Below, in pieces: positions 34,429-44,856 of a stretch of 64,000 bases of DNA. How positions within the stretch are numbered: position 1 is the stretch's first letter; each line of letters starts with the position of its first letter. The DNA lies in NCBI GenBank assembly GCA_033557465.1, contig CM066043.1, positions 81,870,662 through 81,934,661 of the forward strand, in the 5' to 3' direction. A program made the translations under genes and the position numbers. The stretch comes from Ichthyophis bannanicus. Lineage: Eukaryota; Chordata; Amphibia; Gymnophiona; Ichthyophiidae. The notes below the pieces were generated by a model. The model was not told the origin of the DNA. It searched no databases and worked only from the letters and a program-made list of their open reading frames with translations.

Positions 34429-35020
34429 TGTGTTCAGAAGAAAGGTGATCTGATTATGACATAATCACTCTGATCCCACACTCCAGCAAGATTCTATTCA
34501 AGATCATCCAGTGGATACTACAACCCTACTTGGAACCAGAACTGTCTGAAGTGTAAGCAGTGTTCAGGAAAGGGCGAGGAACAAAAGACATTGTCAAAGA
34601 TATGAGATGGATCCTTGAAAAGACATAGGAATATCAAAACAATATCTATATGTGTTTTATTGACTACAGCAAGGCCTTTGTGTAAATCATGTAAAACTGA
34701 GTCACTTTAAGATGCATGATAATTCTCACACATGACCTTTACATTGATCAAGAAGGGACAGTTCGAACAGAACGAGGAGAAACTGAATGGTTGAAAATCA
34801 ACAAAGGTGTACAACAAGACTGCACACTTTCCCCAAAGCTGTTCAATTTATATGCACAACAAATCATCAGAGAAGTAGCACTATATGGAGACAGCTGAGG
34901 TGTGAAGATCGGTGGAAAACTCATTAACGACCTTTATTATGCTGAAGATACCACATTACTGAAACATCTGCTTATCAACATCAAGGAACAGTGTTAAAAT
35001 TGGCCTGCACCTCAGCCAGG

Positions 35021-35886
35021 GGACCAGCATGACGGCCTCGGGTAGTTGTTCCTTTCCATCCCCCACCCCCCCGCCCCCTCCCCTGCCCTAATAACCGCAC
35101 TGCCTCCGCATTTGCCAAAAGAGATGTCTTTATTTCTAATTGTCAACAAGTGGAAATACAGTATCAAAACTGTTGGCCACAGCATAAACCCAACAACATT
35201 AAAAACATTGTAACACTATTCCATCATAAACAACATAATTATACCTTCACACTTTTACCTCATTCCTTCTCAAGAGGCACAGCCCACATTCCCTCCTGTC
35301 TTCTGACGCCCGGCAGGGATATTCTGGAAAAATGGCCGTCCAAGCCTTTTCCCCACTGCCGTCGGTCCCAACCAGCATGACAACGTATAAAGGGGTGCTT
35401 TAGTTAACAACCGGCCCTTCTGGGCTCCGTGACTCTTTGCAGTAGTGTCCGGATCCACCTCTTCCCAAGGCCCGTCAAAAGGCGTGAACAGGGCTACGAT
35501 GATAACTATATGAGGGAGGCCCTCTGGACACTGTTCCTGCTTCACCATCTTAGTACTCTTGGGGGACACATCAGTTCCTTGGTGCCCCGCTCCCCCTTCT
35601 CATGTCTGGGCTGTGCGCTCTCTCGTAAGGGTGGGGTACCTATTTCTCCCGTTATGCCATGACAGTATCGGAACTAAGGGGTGGGTCGGGTGTGAAATTG
35701 CCCGGTCGTGCTGTAACCAGGGGGGAGGGAAAGAGGGCGAGCCGCAGCGTGACCGGCGCTTCTATAGCCGGCCGCTGCGCCGCCCTCGCCCTCCCCTCCA
35801 CCCCCCGCCCCACCCACCACCAAGGTTAACCCTTGGCCTGCTGACCTGTGCCTGTGTCCGGCCGTGGTAATCCACAGCCAGATCTT
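35021..35886. mobile_element. Unclassified GC-rich insertion in RTE
   Basis: About 866 bp that is foreign to the RTE, which continues on both sides (TGGCCTGCACCTCA and ACATGAAAGCCAAGATCC). It is CpG-rich toward 35,700-35,800. On the minus strand it has a TATA-like CGGCTATAGAAG at about 35,770 and an AATAAA at 35,134-35,129, a layout reminiscent of an LTR or a compact promoter-to-poly(A) unit. CAGCCAG occurs at both edges. The longest minus frame (35,569-35,270, 99 codons) has no recognised domain. Confidence 0.45.
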
Positions 35887-36186
35887 AACATGAAAGCCAA
35901 GATCCTGAAACTAGCAAAATCAATAATTTCATCCTTGATGGAAAAATAATAAAAACAGTAGATAACTTTAGTCCACTTTGATCAATAATCAATAAAGAAA
36001 CAACAAGCAGTCAAAAAATCAGACTATGCATTGCTCTTGGCAGAATGGCCATGAAAGACCTAGACAAGATTCTCCAGTGCAGAAACAAATCTCTACATAC
36101 AAAGATTTGACTTGTCCAAGCCATGGTATTTTCAATAATTTCATATGGATGGAAGTTGGACAGTGAAGAAGACAGGAAGAAACATA

Positions 36187-38517
36187 GAAACATAATGACA
36201 GAAAAAGACCTCATGGCCTATCTAGTCTGCCCAAAGCGTGGATAGCAGAGGAAGGAATTAATTTATTAAACGAGAAGAAAGCCAATGGCCCGACACAGGC
36301 CATGTTTCGTTATGCCTTCATCAGGGGCTTATTTGGCTGGGCTCTGCGTTCTTATGAATTTCTCAAAAGGATCTGTGTCACTACGTGTCTGATTTTTGCA
36401 TCTAATACATGGCTGCTGTGCCACAGGTTCACTTGAAGCATAAAGAAAGACAAACTAAAGTCCCTTCTTTTCCTTTAGAGATCCTCCGAGTTTGTCCCAT
36501 GCTTTTTTGAATTCAGATACTGTCCTCGTCTCTACTACTTCCACTAGGAGACTATTCCACGCAGTTAACACTCTTTCCATAAAGAAATATTTCTGTATAT
36601 TACTCCTGAGTCTATCCCCTTTCACCCTCATCATATGTCCCCTCGTAGAAGAGCTTGCTTTCAATAAAAACAGGTTCTCCTCTTGTGCATTTATGCCACA
36701 CCGGTACTTAAACATCCCTATCATATCTCCTTTATCCTGCCTTTTCCTCTAACAAATACATATTAAGATCTTTAAGTCTGTCATCATATGCTTTATAATG
36801 AAGACAACTATCCATTTTAGTAGCTACACTTTTCACCAACTCCATCCTATTTATGTCCTTTTGAGAGTGTGGTTTCCAGAATTGCACACAATACTCCAAA
36901 TTAGGTTGCACCAGAGACTTATAGAGAGGCACTATCATCTCCTTTTTTCTGCTGGCCATTCCTCTCCCTATGCACCCAAGCATCCTGCTGGCTTTAACTG
37001 TCACCTTTTCTACCTGTCTAGCCACCTTAAGATCATCAGAAACAATCATGCCTAGGACCCGCTCTTCTTTAATTGACAGAAGTACTTTGCCCCCTACACT
37101 ATACTGCTCCTTTGGATTTTTTGCAGCCTAAATGCATGACCCTGCATTTTCTAGTGTTAAATCTCAGCTGCCAAATTCTTGACCATTCTTCAAGCTTATC
37201 TAGATCCTTCCACATGGTATCTACCTCTTCCTGGGTGTCTATTGCAGATTTTGGTATCATCCACAAAGAGGCAAACCTTACCCAACAGCCCTTCCACAAT
37301 ATCACTAACATTGATGTTAACCCTTTCATGACTGTTGTTGCCATATGGCAACCTTCAAATTTTCCCCAATTTTTTCACCAGATTCTATATTTCCAAAAAA
37401 TCCGCACACTGTGTGCGAAATGTGATCTGTATCTGTGCTTCACATCTGGAAAAAACTGTTATTTAAACTATCACACCCAGCAGTAAATGAAACTGATGCA
37501 AGACTGTTTTTAATTTTCAGCCATTCAGGACCGTAGTTGCCATATGGCAACAGTAAATATTGTTTCTTAGAAATACAATTTTCTCAAAAAAACTTTATAT
37601 TCTGTATCATTTAGCTCAAATCTTAATAAAACAAACAGAAAAACATTTTCAGTTACAGAACAATTATGTGGACGTGAAAGGGTTAGAAATGGACCAAGGA
37701 CAGATCCCTGTGGCACACCACTGGTAACCTCCTTCTCCTCAGAGTAAGCTCCATTTATCTGTACCCTTTGTCGCATCCCACTCAACCAATTTCTAACCAA
37801 GTCAGTCATTTTAGGGGCCATCCCTAGGGTGCTTCGTTTGTTTATAAGTCACCTGTTCGTAACGGTGTCAAAGGCTTTACTGAAATCTAAGTACATCACA
37901 TATAGGGCTCTCCCTCAGCCCAATTCCCTGGTCACTCAGTCAAAGAAATCAATCAGATTTGTCTGTCAAGATCTGTCTCTGGTAAACCCATGCTGCCTTG
38001 GATCCTGCAATCCATTGGACTCCAGAAACCTCACTATCCTCCCTTTTAGCAATGTTTACAATAATTTACTCACCACAGAGATTAAACTAAGTGGTCTGTA
38101 GTTTTCAACCTCAAACTTACTTCTACCTTTGTGTAAAGGGACCACATGTGCCTTTCTCCTGTCCTCTGGGATAACACCTGACTCTAAAGAAACATTGCAA
38201 AGGTCAGTCAGTGGAGCTGCTAGAATGTTCCCAAGTTCCTTCAATATTCTCGGATGTATCCCATCCGGACCCATCTACTTTTTTTTTTTAGCTAGTGCCT
38301 CACAAACACACGTTTCTGAAAATCGTTCAATATCCCCGTCACTTCTGTTTATTTGTGGGTGTTTTCTGAGGTCCTGCTCCTGGTTCTTCATCTGTGAACA
38401 CAGAACAAAAATATTTGTTAAGCAATTCCGCTTTATCCTCATCAGCTTCTACATAATCCTCCCCTTCACCCTTGAGTCTGACTATATCACTTTTGTAATT
38501 CATTCTCAATACTTTTT
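36187..38517 (-). mobile_element. CR1 LINE (second subfamily), minus strand, inserted in RTE
   Basis: Its 3' end faces 36,187 and carries the 'AAACATAGAAACATAATGACAG' type ending. Minus frames include MIVSDDLKVARQVEKVT, RMLGCIGRGMASRKKEMIVP, LYKSLVQPNLEYCVQFWKPH (37,049-36,732) and the FKYRCGINAQEENLFLL and TAWNSLLVEVVE blocks (36,724-36,455). They also include LTSMLVILWKGC and QLRFNTRKCRVMHLG (37,344-37,099), SGMRQRVQINGAYS and [11 protein letters not shown] (37,821-37,567), then GPDGIHPRILKELG and GVIPEDRRKAHVVPLHKGRS (38,274-38,056). The 5' part is truncated at 38,517. A piggyBac MITE lies inside. Confidence 0.85.
37321..37682. mobile_element. piggyBac-type MITE, TTAA target, duplicated 16-bp palindrome
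   Basis: Begins TTAA|CCCTTTCATGACTG and ends CACGTGAAAGGG-like text (GGACGTGAAAGGG|TTAG). The termini are therefore CCCTTTCA(T/C)G inverted, and the target is TTAA with one change on the right. GTTGCCATATGGCAAC, a perfect palindrome, occurs at 37,337-37,352 and again at 37,537-37,552. CR1 text is continuous across the element when it is ignored. 362 bp, non-coding. Confidence 0.75.
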
Positions 38518-38595
38518 GAATTATGATATGTGGAAAAATACTATGTATATCATGGACTGCCCAAAGAACAAATCAGTTGGTACTAGAGGAGACCA
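38518..38595 (+). mobile_element. RTE C-terminal fragment resuming after CR1
   Basis: TGAATTATGATATGTGGAAA..., then ATATCATGGACTGCCCAAAG, matches the RTE copy at 20,546-20,620. It continues the RTE interrupted at 36,186. Confidence 0.75.
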
Positions 38596-38775
38596 TACCC
38601 AAAGTTGGTTCCAAGAGTTGCTACCCTAAGCAAACCTTAAGCCTTATGTCCCACCCTGACTGTCAGAATCTATTACTTAGCTCTGAATGACTTGTTCTTT
38701 GTCAAACACCCCCTCCCTCAGGAGCTGCCACCCTAGGCAACTGCCTAGTTTGCCTAATGGTCGGGCTGGGCCTGG
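38596..38775. mobile_element. hAT-like MITE fragment
   Basis: Left GGTTCCAAGAGTTGCTACCC, right GCCACCCTAGGCAACTGCCT then GGTCGGGCTGGGCCTGG. It is an inverted arrangement of the same end type as 12,228 and 58,223. Confidence 0.5.
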
Positions 38776-39334
38776 ATCCATTTAGTAAAAATATGAAGGT
38801 TGGAGCACCAAAGTACTTTTCTCAGCCATTAGTATTGTATTCAGGATAAAGAATGTGCAATGCCTGGCTGGCTGGTGAACTGAGCATTAAGTGGGACAAT
38901 GGGAGGCAGGACAAAAACTCCAGACTCCTACTGTGGTGGGATGCTGTCTTTCTCTTCTAGCTGCACCATCCTCTCATCCTATCCTTCAGCTAGAGTACAA
39001 AGTCCACTATCTACACTAGTTTCTGAATAAAAATACATTTTATTGCTGTGGCTTCTGCAAAGTAAAAAGACCAAAGACATGGATAATTCAAAACAAATGG
39101 GTCAGTATTCACAGGGACTTGTATATCTAGTGACCATATAATATGATAATATTTAGTGAACATATAAATCTTTTATCTCAATTTTCAGTGGCAATATCTG
39201 GACAGTGCCAGAGTGGAGCAAGGTGCACCTAAATTAACAAAAATGCTGTGTGGTGCACCAGCCTCTGCGAAGCAGGTGGTGGAGACATGGAGAGGACTCC
39301 TACGGCTAAAAGAAGAGCTAGCAATGCACTGAAA
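38776..39334. other. No recognisable gene or repeat
   Basis: No motif seen in about 560 bp of mixed composition. Confidence 0.35.
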
Positions 39335-39500
39335 GTCTTATTTATTTATGTATGTACTGTACATTTATTATACCGCCCTTCAACGAATGCTAACATCAGG
39401 GCAGTTTACATAATTAAAATTGATCAGACATTAAAACAAGACAATCTACACAACTCAAAACCAATAAAATCAAAATGGGAAGGGGTTAAGATAGGACAAC
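39335..39500 (-). mobile_element. L2 3' tail, minus strand
   Basis: TTATTTATGTATGTACTG and TTATTATACCGCCCTTCAAC, then GGGCAGTTTACATAATT, is the reverse of an L2-type tail (GTAAAC.GC...GGGCGGTATAATAA). Confidence 0.5.
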
Positions 39501-39549
39501 AGTTTATCAGCCAAAACGGCTATTGAGTTTGTCTGCTAAACCATGGTAG

Positions 39550-40442
39550 TTTTGGCTGCTAACGGGTGCGTTAGCAACCAAAACCTCAAGGTAAGGTGCA
39601 AACCTCTGTGTTATCTGCAGGGCGCATTCCCAGGGGAGTTCCTGGAGATATTGCAGATGTTTGGATTTCCCACGTTACCTGTCTTGGCAGATACAATGGA
39701 AAAAGTCGTGTGGTATCTGCCAAGGCAAATCCATGGGGAGGGATGGCAGCTATTGGGTACACAAAGCTGTCAGCATCTCTGTGCCCTGATCACTGTCATG
39801 CCCCTACAACTGCTACGATCAGGCTCCCCCCCCCCCCCAAATATTGTCGGTGCTGTGGTGCTGCAATCCACAGCACCGATAATATCTAAAATACAAATGC
39901 ATGCCCCCTTTCAGCACCAATCCCCCCTGGACAGCTCTCAATCCCCATTAGGAGCAGCCCAGGGGGGATTGGTACATCAGCTGAATGGAAAAGAGTCCCA
40001 GTTAGCCAGTCAGGTTAAGTCCCCCTTTCTTTTCCCCCACCGATACACAATGGCCAGTCGATCTTAGCTTGATCCCCCTCCCCCCCCAAAAAAAAGAGGC
40101 CATGGTCTCACAGTGCTGACCCCTAGTGACAGGCTAGAGGTTAGCACCTTGTGACAGCAGCCATTTTCTATTCCCCGCAAGACAGGGCAGAAGGGAGAAG
40201 GATTGCTCCTGTCCCATTCTCCACCAGACCACCAAGGAATACAAGGTATCTATGGGGAGGCCCCCCTTGCCTGTTGGCTAGCCAGGACTTTATTTTTGTA
40301 AGAAGTGGTGGTAGGGGGAGGGTGGGGGTACATGAGGTCCCCCCACCCTTGCCATTGTGTATTGGGGGGAAAAAGGGGGGGGGGGCTTAGCCTGACTGGC
40401 TAGCCTGTGCTTAAACTAAGCCCTTCCTTATAAAATTACCCT
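39550..40442. repeat. Chain of hairpins (foldback element)
   Basis: Successive inverted repeats: 39,550-39,563/39,570-39,583 (13 of 14), 39,683-39,694/39,713-39,724 (12 of 12), 39,841-39,858/39,868-39,885 (17 of 18) and 39,917-39,938/39,952-39,973 (about 20 of 22). A long pair at 40,001-40,055/40,351-40,404 encloses a small one at 40,113-40,126/40,134-40,147. The right edge (TTATAAAATTACCCTC) resembles the end of the MITE at 2,757. It is probably one non-autonomous DNA element or a compound of several. No coding potential. Confidence 0.6.
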
Positions 40443-41441
40443 CATAATGGCTCAATATAGCCAATATGTATTTAGCTACCAGTGGCAAACACATCCCATG
40501 TATATTCAGTGTTACCACCTAACAAGATAACGGTGCAGAATATAAGTATTTTTTAAAACACCATGGTCAACATAAAAAAAAAAAAAAAAAACCACTTGCC
40601 ACCAGGTCTGAATATTGATCTGAAAATCTTCTAACAAAAAAACAGTAGGGTGGTCTTAATCTTTTCCTTTATCTTCAATGAATGGGAGTACTATTCAGCT
40701 GTATTTTTTTCAGAAGCTATTTCTTGAAATGGGTTACTTTGTGCTTACCATGACATTAATGAACCTGGGGGTCGATGTTCAGCGTTAGTGGCGAACCATC
40801 ACCGCTTTAACTTAGATCCGGATATTCAGCACTACCCCAGAATGTCCCGATGCTAAATGGTTAGCCTCCTAGTGGCGTTAGAGAGGGATGATTAGCAAGA
40901 TTTGCATGGTTAGCAGGACGTCCACATTTTCAGAAGGAAGAATACTCTACCTACCTTGGCTTAGGAGTGAGGGCGGCATATTTACAGCTATTAACACAGT
41001 TATCAGATCTTTGAATATGTCCCTTGTATTCCTACACCAGGGTATGTGGAATATTCTTCCTTCTGGTTTCTCTGCTAGCTCTTGTGGGACACAGTAAAGC
41101 CTTCCCGGGCACTCTCCTCCCTTCTCCAGTAGTTAGTTACTAGCCAAATCCCTTCTCACCAACACTAATCACAGAAAGACTGATCCCTTTTCACTGTAGA
41201 GTCCAGACATATCTCCCTAAGTTCTGCCCAGCCGCCCAGCAGAGTGGATACCTACACTCTAGTGCTAGGCGCAGAAGGAGTAGCAACCCCTAACTGTAGG
41301 GTCCAGGCACTCCTTGGATCTTGGCCGTCTTCCCAACTGAGTTAGAGCTATAGAAACACACTAAATCCTTCCCCTCAGGGGCCTTTTATTATTCCCTTAT
41401 ATTAAATTATTATTAAATTATTTATTATTCCCTTATATCAT
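40443..41441. other. No gene; trace of the palindromic MITE family
   Basis: 40,767-40,880 (GTCGATGTTCAGCGTTAGTG, CGGATATTCAGCACTACC) belongs to the 'GATATTCAGC' repeats. An A-run of 20 lies at 40,571-40,590. Direct TATTAAATTAT repeats precede the L2 start at 41,398-41,425. Confidence 0.4.
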
Positions 41442-43365
41442 AAATTCACGCTCTGTGCGCAAGAAGTGGCCTATCATCTCTGACCTTATAGCTGTCTATG
41501 ACCTAGATCTCCTCATGGTGACAGAATCATGGCTCACTGATTCTGACACAGCCCTCGTAAACCAACTTATCCCTCCCAACTTCTCCATCCACACCTGCCA
41601 TAGAACCAACCGTAAAGGTGGAGGAGTCTTTATCCTTGCAAAAACAGAACTAAAATTTCAACTGCTCTCCTCCAAGAGCACCATGCACACAGACACTGTC
41701 ACCATTGCCAACAAATACAACACCATAAACCTCATATATAGAGCTCTCTCCTCCCCACCAGAGGACATCTCTTCTTTCATCGACTTAGCCTACAACCCAG
41801 CTAATCCATGCAACCTCAACTGGCTGCTTGGTGATTTCAATTTATCCTCCCTACAGGCCAACCAAGCAGATGCCTTCCTGGAAGCAATGCAAGCTCTTGG
41901 ATTCAAACAACTTGTGAGGGCCCCCACCCATCTCAAAGGAAACCTGCTAGACCTAATCTTCGCCCCCCACTCTGCCGCTAGCCACAAATCCAACCTTAAC
42001 ATTGATATCACCCCTGTCCCTTGGTCTGACCATAAGCTAATCACGTTCCAGATACCCTCTCTTCAAGCTCAACTTTCACCCAATGATGTCACAATAGAAT
42101 CCACAAAAACTCCCCATTTCACACCTCTTGATATAGAAGAGTTCACTAAACATGCTCTTCCTACCCTCAAGCTAATGCCACCTAACCTGGATGAGGGAAT
42201 TTCCAATTGGAATATCACACTGAAGACATTCGCCCAACTACCAGTCATGGACAATCAAGCAACCCCCAAAAGATGTAAAAGTAAAAGACATCCAGCTCCA
42301 TGGTTCACAGCAGATCTTCGGAAATCTCTCCTCTCCCTCAGGAAGCATGAAAGGAAATGAAGACGCTCCCACTTCCAAGTCGACAAGTCAACATATCTGG
42401 AAGACCTGAAGTCCCACCATGAAACAATATACCTCAGAATGAGTGAATACCATGCCAAGCTCCTACTCCGATCACTCAACAAACCTAGAGATATTTTCAG
42501 CCTAGCAAAATCACTAATTAAGGAACCCTCTCCTACCCAACATGCTCCGATACCCCCCCAATCATCTGCTGACTATCTCCAATCCAAAACTCTCAGGACT
42601 GATAAAGTTTCATTATCTACACCAGGCCATACTTCCACCTCACAACCATCAATCAGAAAGTTTACTCCACCAACCGAGAAAAACATCCAAGACCTCATCA
42701 CCAGCATCAATACTTCTACTGCTCCAAATGACCCCTGCCCTGCATACTGGGTTAGAACCCTGCGTGTCGAGCTCAGCCCAATCCTAACCAACATCATTGA
42801 TCTATCCTTTGCAACAGGCGCATTCCCCTCTCTCCTCAAACAAACATCAATAAGACCACTCCTGAAGAATAACAGACTTGACCCAGTGAAGTCTGACTCC
42901 TACCGCCCAATCTCGAGCATACCTCTGTTAGCCAAAATAATCAAGAAGGTTGTCCAAAGACAGATCCAACAACACATTGATGTAGCAGCCCCTCTTGATC
43001 CCTGCCAACACGGGTTCGTTCAGAGAATCTCATGGAGTAGAAACTCTGCTCACCACTCTAACCAACACCTTGAATAGAGGAATAGACAATGTCGAAAATG
43101 GCTTTGCTCTTATTTTCCTGGATATCGCTGCTGCCTTCGACTCCGTCAATCACAATCAACTTCTCACCCAGCTCCAGGAGAAAGGTATACATGGCCTCGC
43201 CTGGGAATGGTGTAGATCTTACCTAACTGATCATTGGCAACATGTACGGGTTGGTTCAATCACATCTGCACCTTTCCACCAACAACAAGGTGTTCCACAA
43301 GGCTCCTCTCTATCTGCACTGCTATTTAATATCTATATGCAGCCGGTATGCGACATCATCATCAG

Positions 43366-43657
43366 TGGAGGAGTAGCCTAGTGGTTGGGGCAAGGTACTT
43401 CAGGCCGGAAGGTCGGTGGTTCAAATCCCACTAGAGGACAGCAACCTTGGGCCGGAAGGACTGGGGTTTCTAGTCCCACAGGTGCTCCTTGTGGTCTTGG
43501 GCAAGCCACTTAACCCTCCATAGCCCATGTTCCCTGTAAAATAGTTATCTCCAAGTTACAATACCCTGTTCAATGTAATTTCAGTTTGTTCAATGTAAAC
43601 CGCACTGATGCAGAATAGCGCGGTATATAAGAGAATGTAAATAAATAAAAATAAAAT
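43366..43657 (+). mobile_element. tRNA-derived SINE sharing the L2 tail
   Basis: Head with A-box AGTAGCCTAGTGGTTGGGG (43,372-43,390) and B-box GGTTCAAATCCC (43,418-43,429). The body has CTTGGGCAAGCCACTTAACC (the conserved central block of many vertebrate SINEs). The tail, GTAAACCGCACTGATGCAGA, AGCGCGGTATATAAGAG and AATAAATAAA, is nearly the same as the L2 tail at 44,795. Ignoring it rejoins the L2 frame exactly between two codons (GACATCATC / CGCTCCTAT), so the insertion limits are precise to a few bases. Confidence 0.9.
43372..43429 (+). promoter_or_regulatory. Pol III internal promoter of the SINE (A and B boxes)
   Basis: The A-box-like start and the GGTTCAAATCCC B-box are about 28 bp apart, the spacing of a tRNA promoter. 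The B-box is an exact match to the usual GGTTCRANNCC form. Confidence 0.65.
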
Positions 43658-44856
43658 CCGCTCCTATAATATCTCTACCCTAATTTACGTAGATGACGTC
43701 CTGCTGTTTACCCCATTCAAAGTCAAACACCCAGACTTCACCAACCTTATCAGCTGCTTCAACGCAATCACTGACTGGCTATTAACCCAAAATCTCCACA
43801 TAAACTTCAAGAAAACCGAAGTTCTGTTCATCTCAAGGAACAAAACATTCTCCCCTCCACCCTCCCTAAAGGTAAGAGATGCAGAGCTTCCAAGTAAACT
43901 CACCATACGCTACCTGGGGATTACACTGGACCAGCACTTTGACTTTAAGGAGCACATATGAAACACAACCAGAACCATATACAATAAAATCAGAACACTT
44001 AGACACCTTAGACCCATGCTTACTCCTAACGATTTCCGAACCATCTTCCAGGCCCTCATTCTACCACATTTTGATTATGCAAATGTAATCCTGTATGGTC
44101 TTCCCAAGAACACTCTCAACCCACTACAACTCGCGATGAACGCTGCGGCTCGTGTCCTCTGTGGTCTCGCCAGTACAGATCATATCACCCCAATACTTAA
44201 GTATCTCCACTGGTTACCAATATACTGCAGGTTAACATACAAAATTCTTCTCATTATATTCAAGATCATTAATAATCTAGTCCCCACGACACTCAATGAC
44301 CTCATCACTCCTACCCCGAAAAACAGAACGAGGAGGACAATAACGGACAACACCTTGATCATCCCTAAAGACTCCATTAAGTGCTCTCAAACAACTAGGA
44401 GAAGAGCATTTGCCTTCTATGCCCCTAAATGCTGGAACGAACTCCCACCTGAAATAAGATCGATCAAAGACCTCATTTAATTCCGGAAGGCAATCAAACA
44501 CCACATTTTCCTCCTACACTCCGCACAAGCATCCACCCCACCACCGATCAATCACCCACCGACCCCAACTAACTCCCCATACACTACATAGAGAGAGGGG
44601 CCTAGAGTAATAGCTCCCCTGTCTATAGATTTGTATCATTACCGACCAATTCATAACTCTATGCTCTATGTCAATAAGTTTACAGTTGCCTTATGTTAAT
44701 ATGTATATAGTTACCCTGTTTTGTTCCAAGTTTTATCTCCTGTTACAATGTAAGCTCAAAATCAGTTTCGATTGAATTGTGCAATCTTTGTTGAATGTAA
44801 ACCGCACTGATAATAAATAGCGCGGTATATAAAAGATGTTAAATAAATAAATAAAT

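Larger units (their letters stand above)
33420..36186 (+). mobile_element. RTE (BovB-like) LINE, interrupted
   Basis: Broken plus-strand frames follow RTE ORF2 after the endonuclease: KKQKRPKWMTKETQRS (33,470-33,515), a region near 33,840 with KNKAPGIDDIP-type text, then WPTDWKRSVVPL (33,960-33,995). After a MITE come PYLEPELSE, an FRKGRGT equivalent and FIDYSKAF (34,655-34,680), then HDLYIDQEGTVRTERGETEW, KGVQQDCTLSPKLFNLYAQQ and a YAEDTTLL-like catalytic box (34,937-34,960, AED for ADD). Past a second insertion it continues with ALGRMAMKDLDKI and a frame toward the C-terminus, cut at 36,186 by CR1. The C-terminal piece appears at 38,518. Many stops; inactive. Confidence 0.75.
41442..44480 (+). 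pseudogene. L2 ORF2 (endonuclease-reverse transcriptase), broken
   Basis: Endonuclease motifs: LLMVTESWLTD (41,510-41,545), GGGVFILAK, LLGDFNLSSLQ, LVRAPTHLKGNLLDLIF and VPWSDHKLITF, with the catalytic His-Asp set visible. RT motifs: LLKNNRLDPVKSDSYRPIS, IFLDIAAAFDSVNHNQLL (first catalytic Asp), QGVPQGSSLSALLFNIYMQ, and after the SINE LIYVDDVLLF (catalytic YVDD). Later: NFKKTEVLF, YLGITLDQHFDF, LILPHFDYANVILYGLP, ITPILKYLHWLPI and RRRAFAFYAPKCWNELPPE. Damage: in-frame TGA at 42,358, a frameshift near 43,015, the SINE, TGA at 43,959 and a stop at 44,478. Few lesions for about 1,000 codons, so comparatively young. Confidence 0.88.
41442..44856 (+). mobile_element. L2 LINE, near-complete ORF2 and 3' tail, split by a SINE
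   Basis: The longest LINE copy in the window. ORF2 starts within the endonuclease (NSRSVRKKWPIIS) and runs to the C-terminus. The 3' UTR follows with GTAAACCGCACTGATAATAA, AGCGCGGTATATAAAAG and (AAAT)n at 44,795-44,856. A tRNA-derived SINE sits at 43,366-43,657. The 5' UTR and the first endonuclease residues are missing, so it is a modest 5' truncation. Confidence 0.88.

Noticed and set aside
43366..43430. Functional tRNA gene
   Set aside because: A and B boxes are present but the arms do not pair into a cloverleaf, and the sequence continues into a SINE body and LINE tail.
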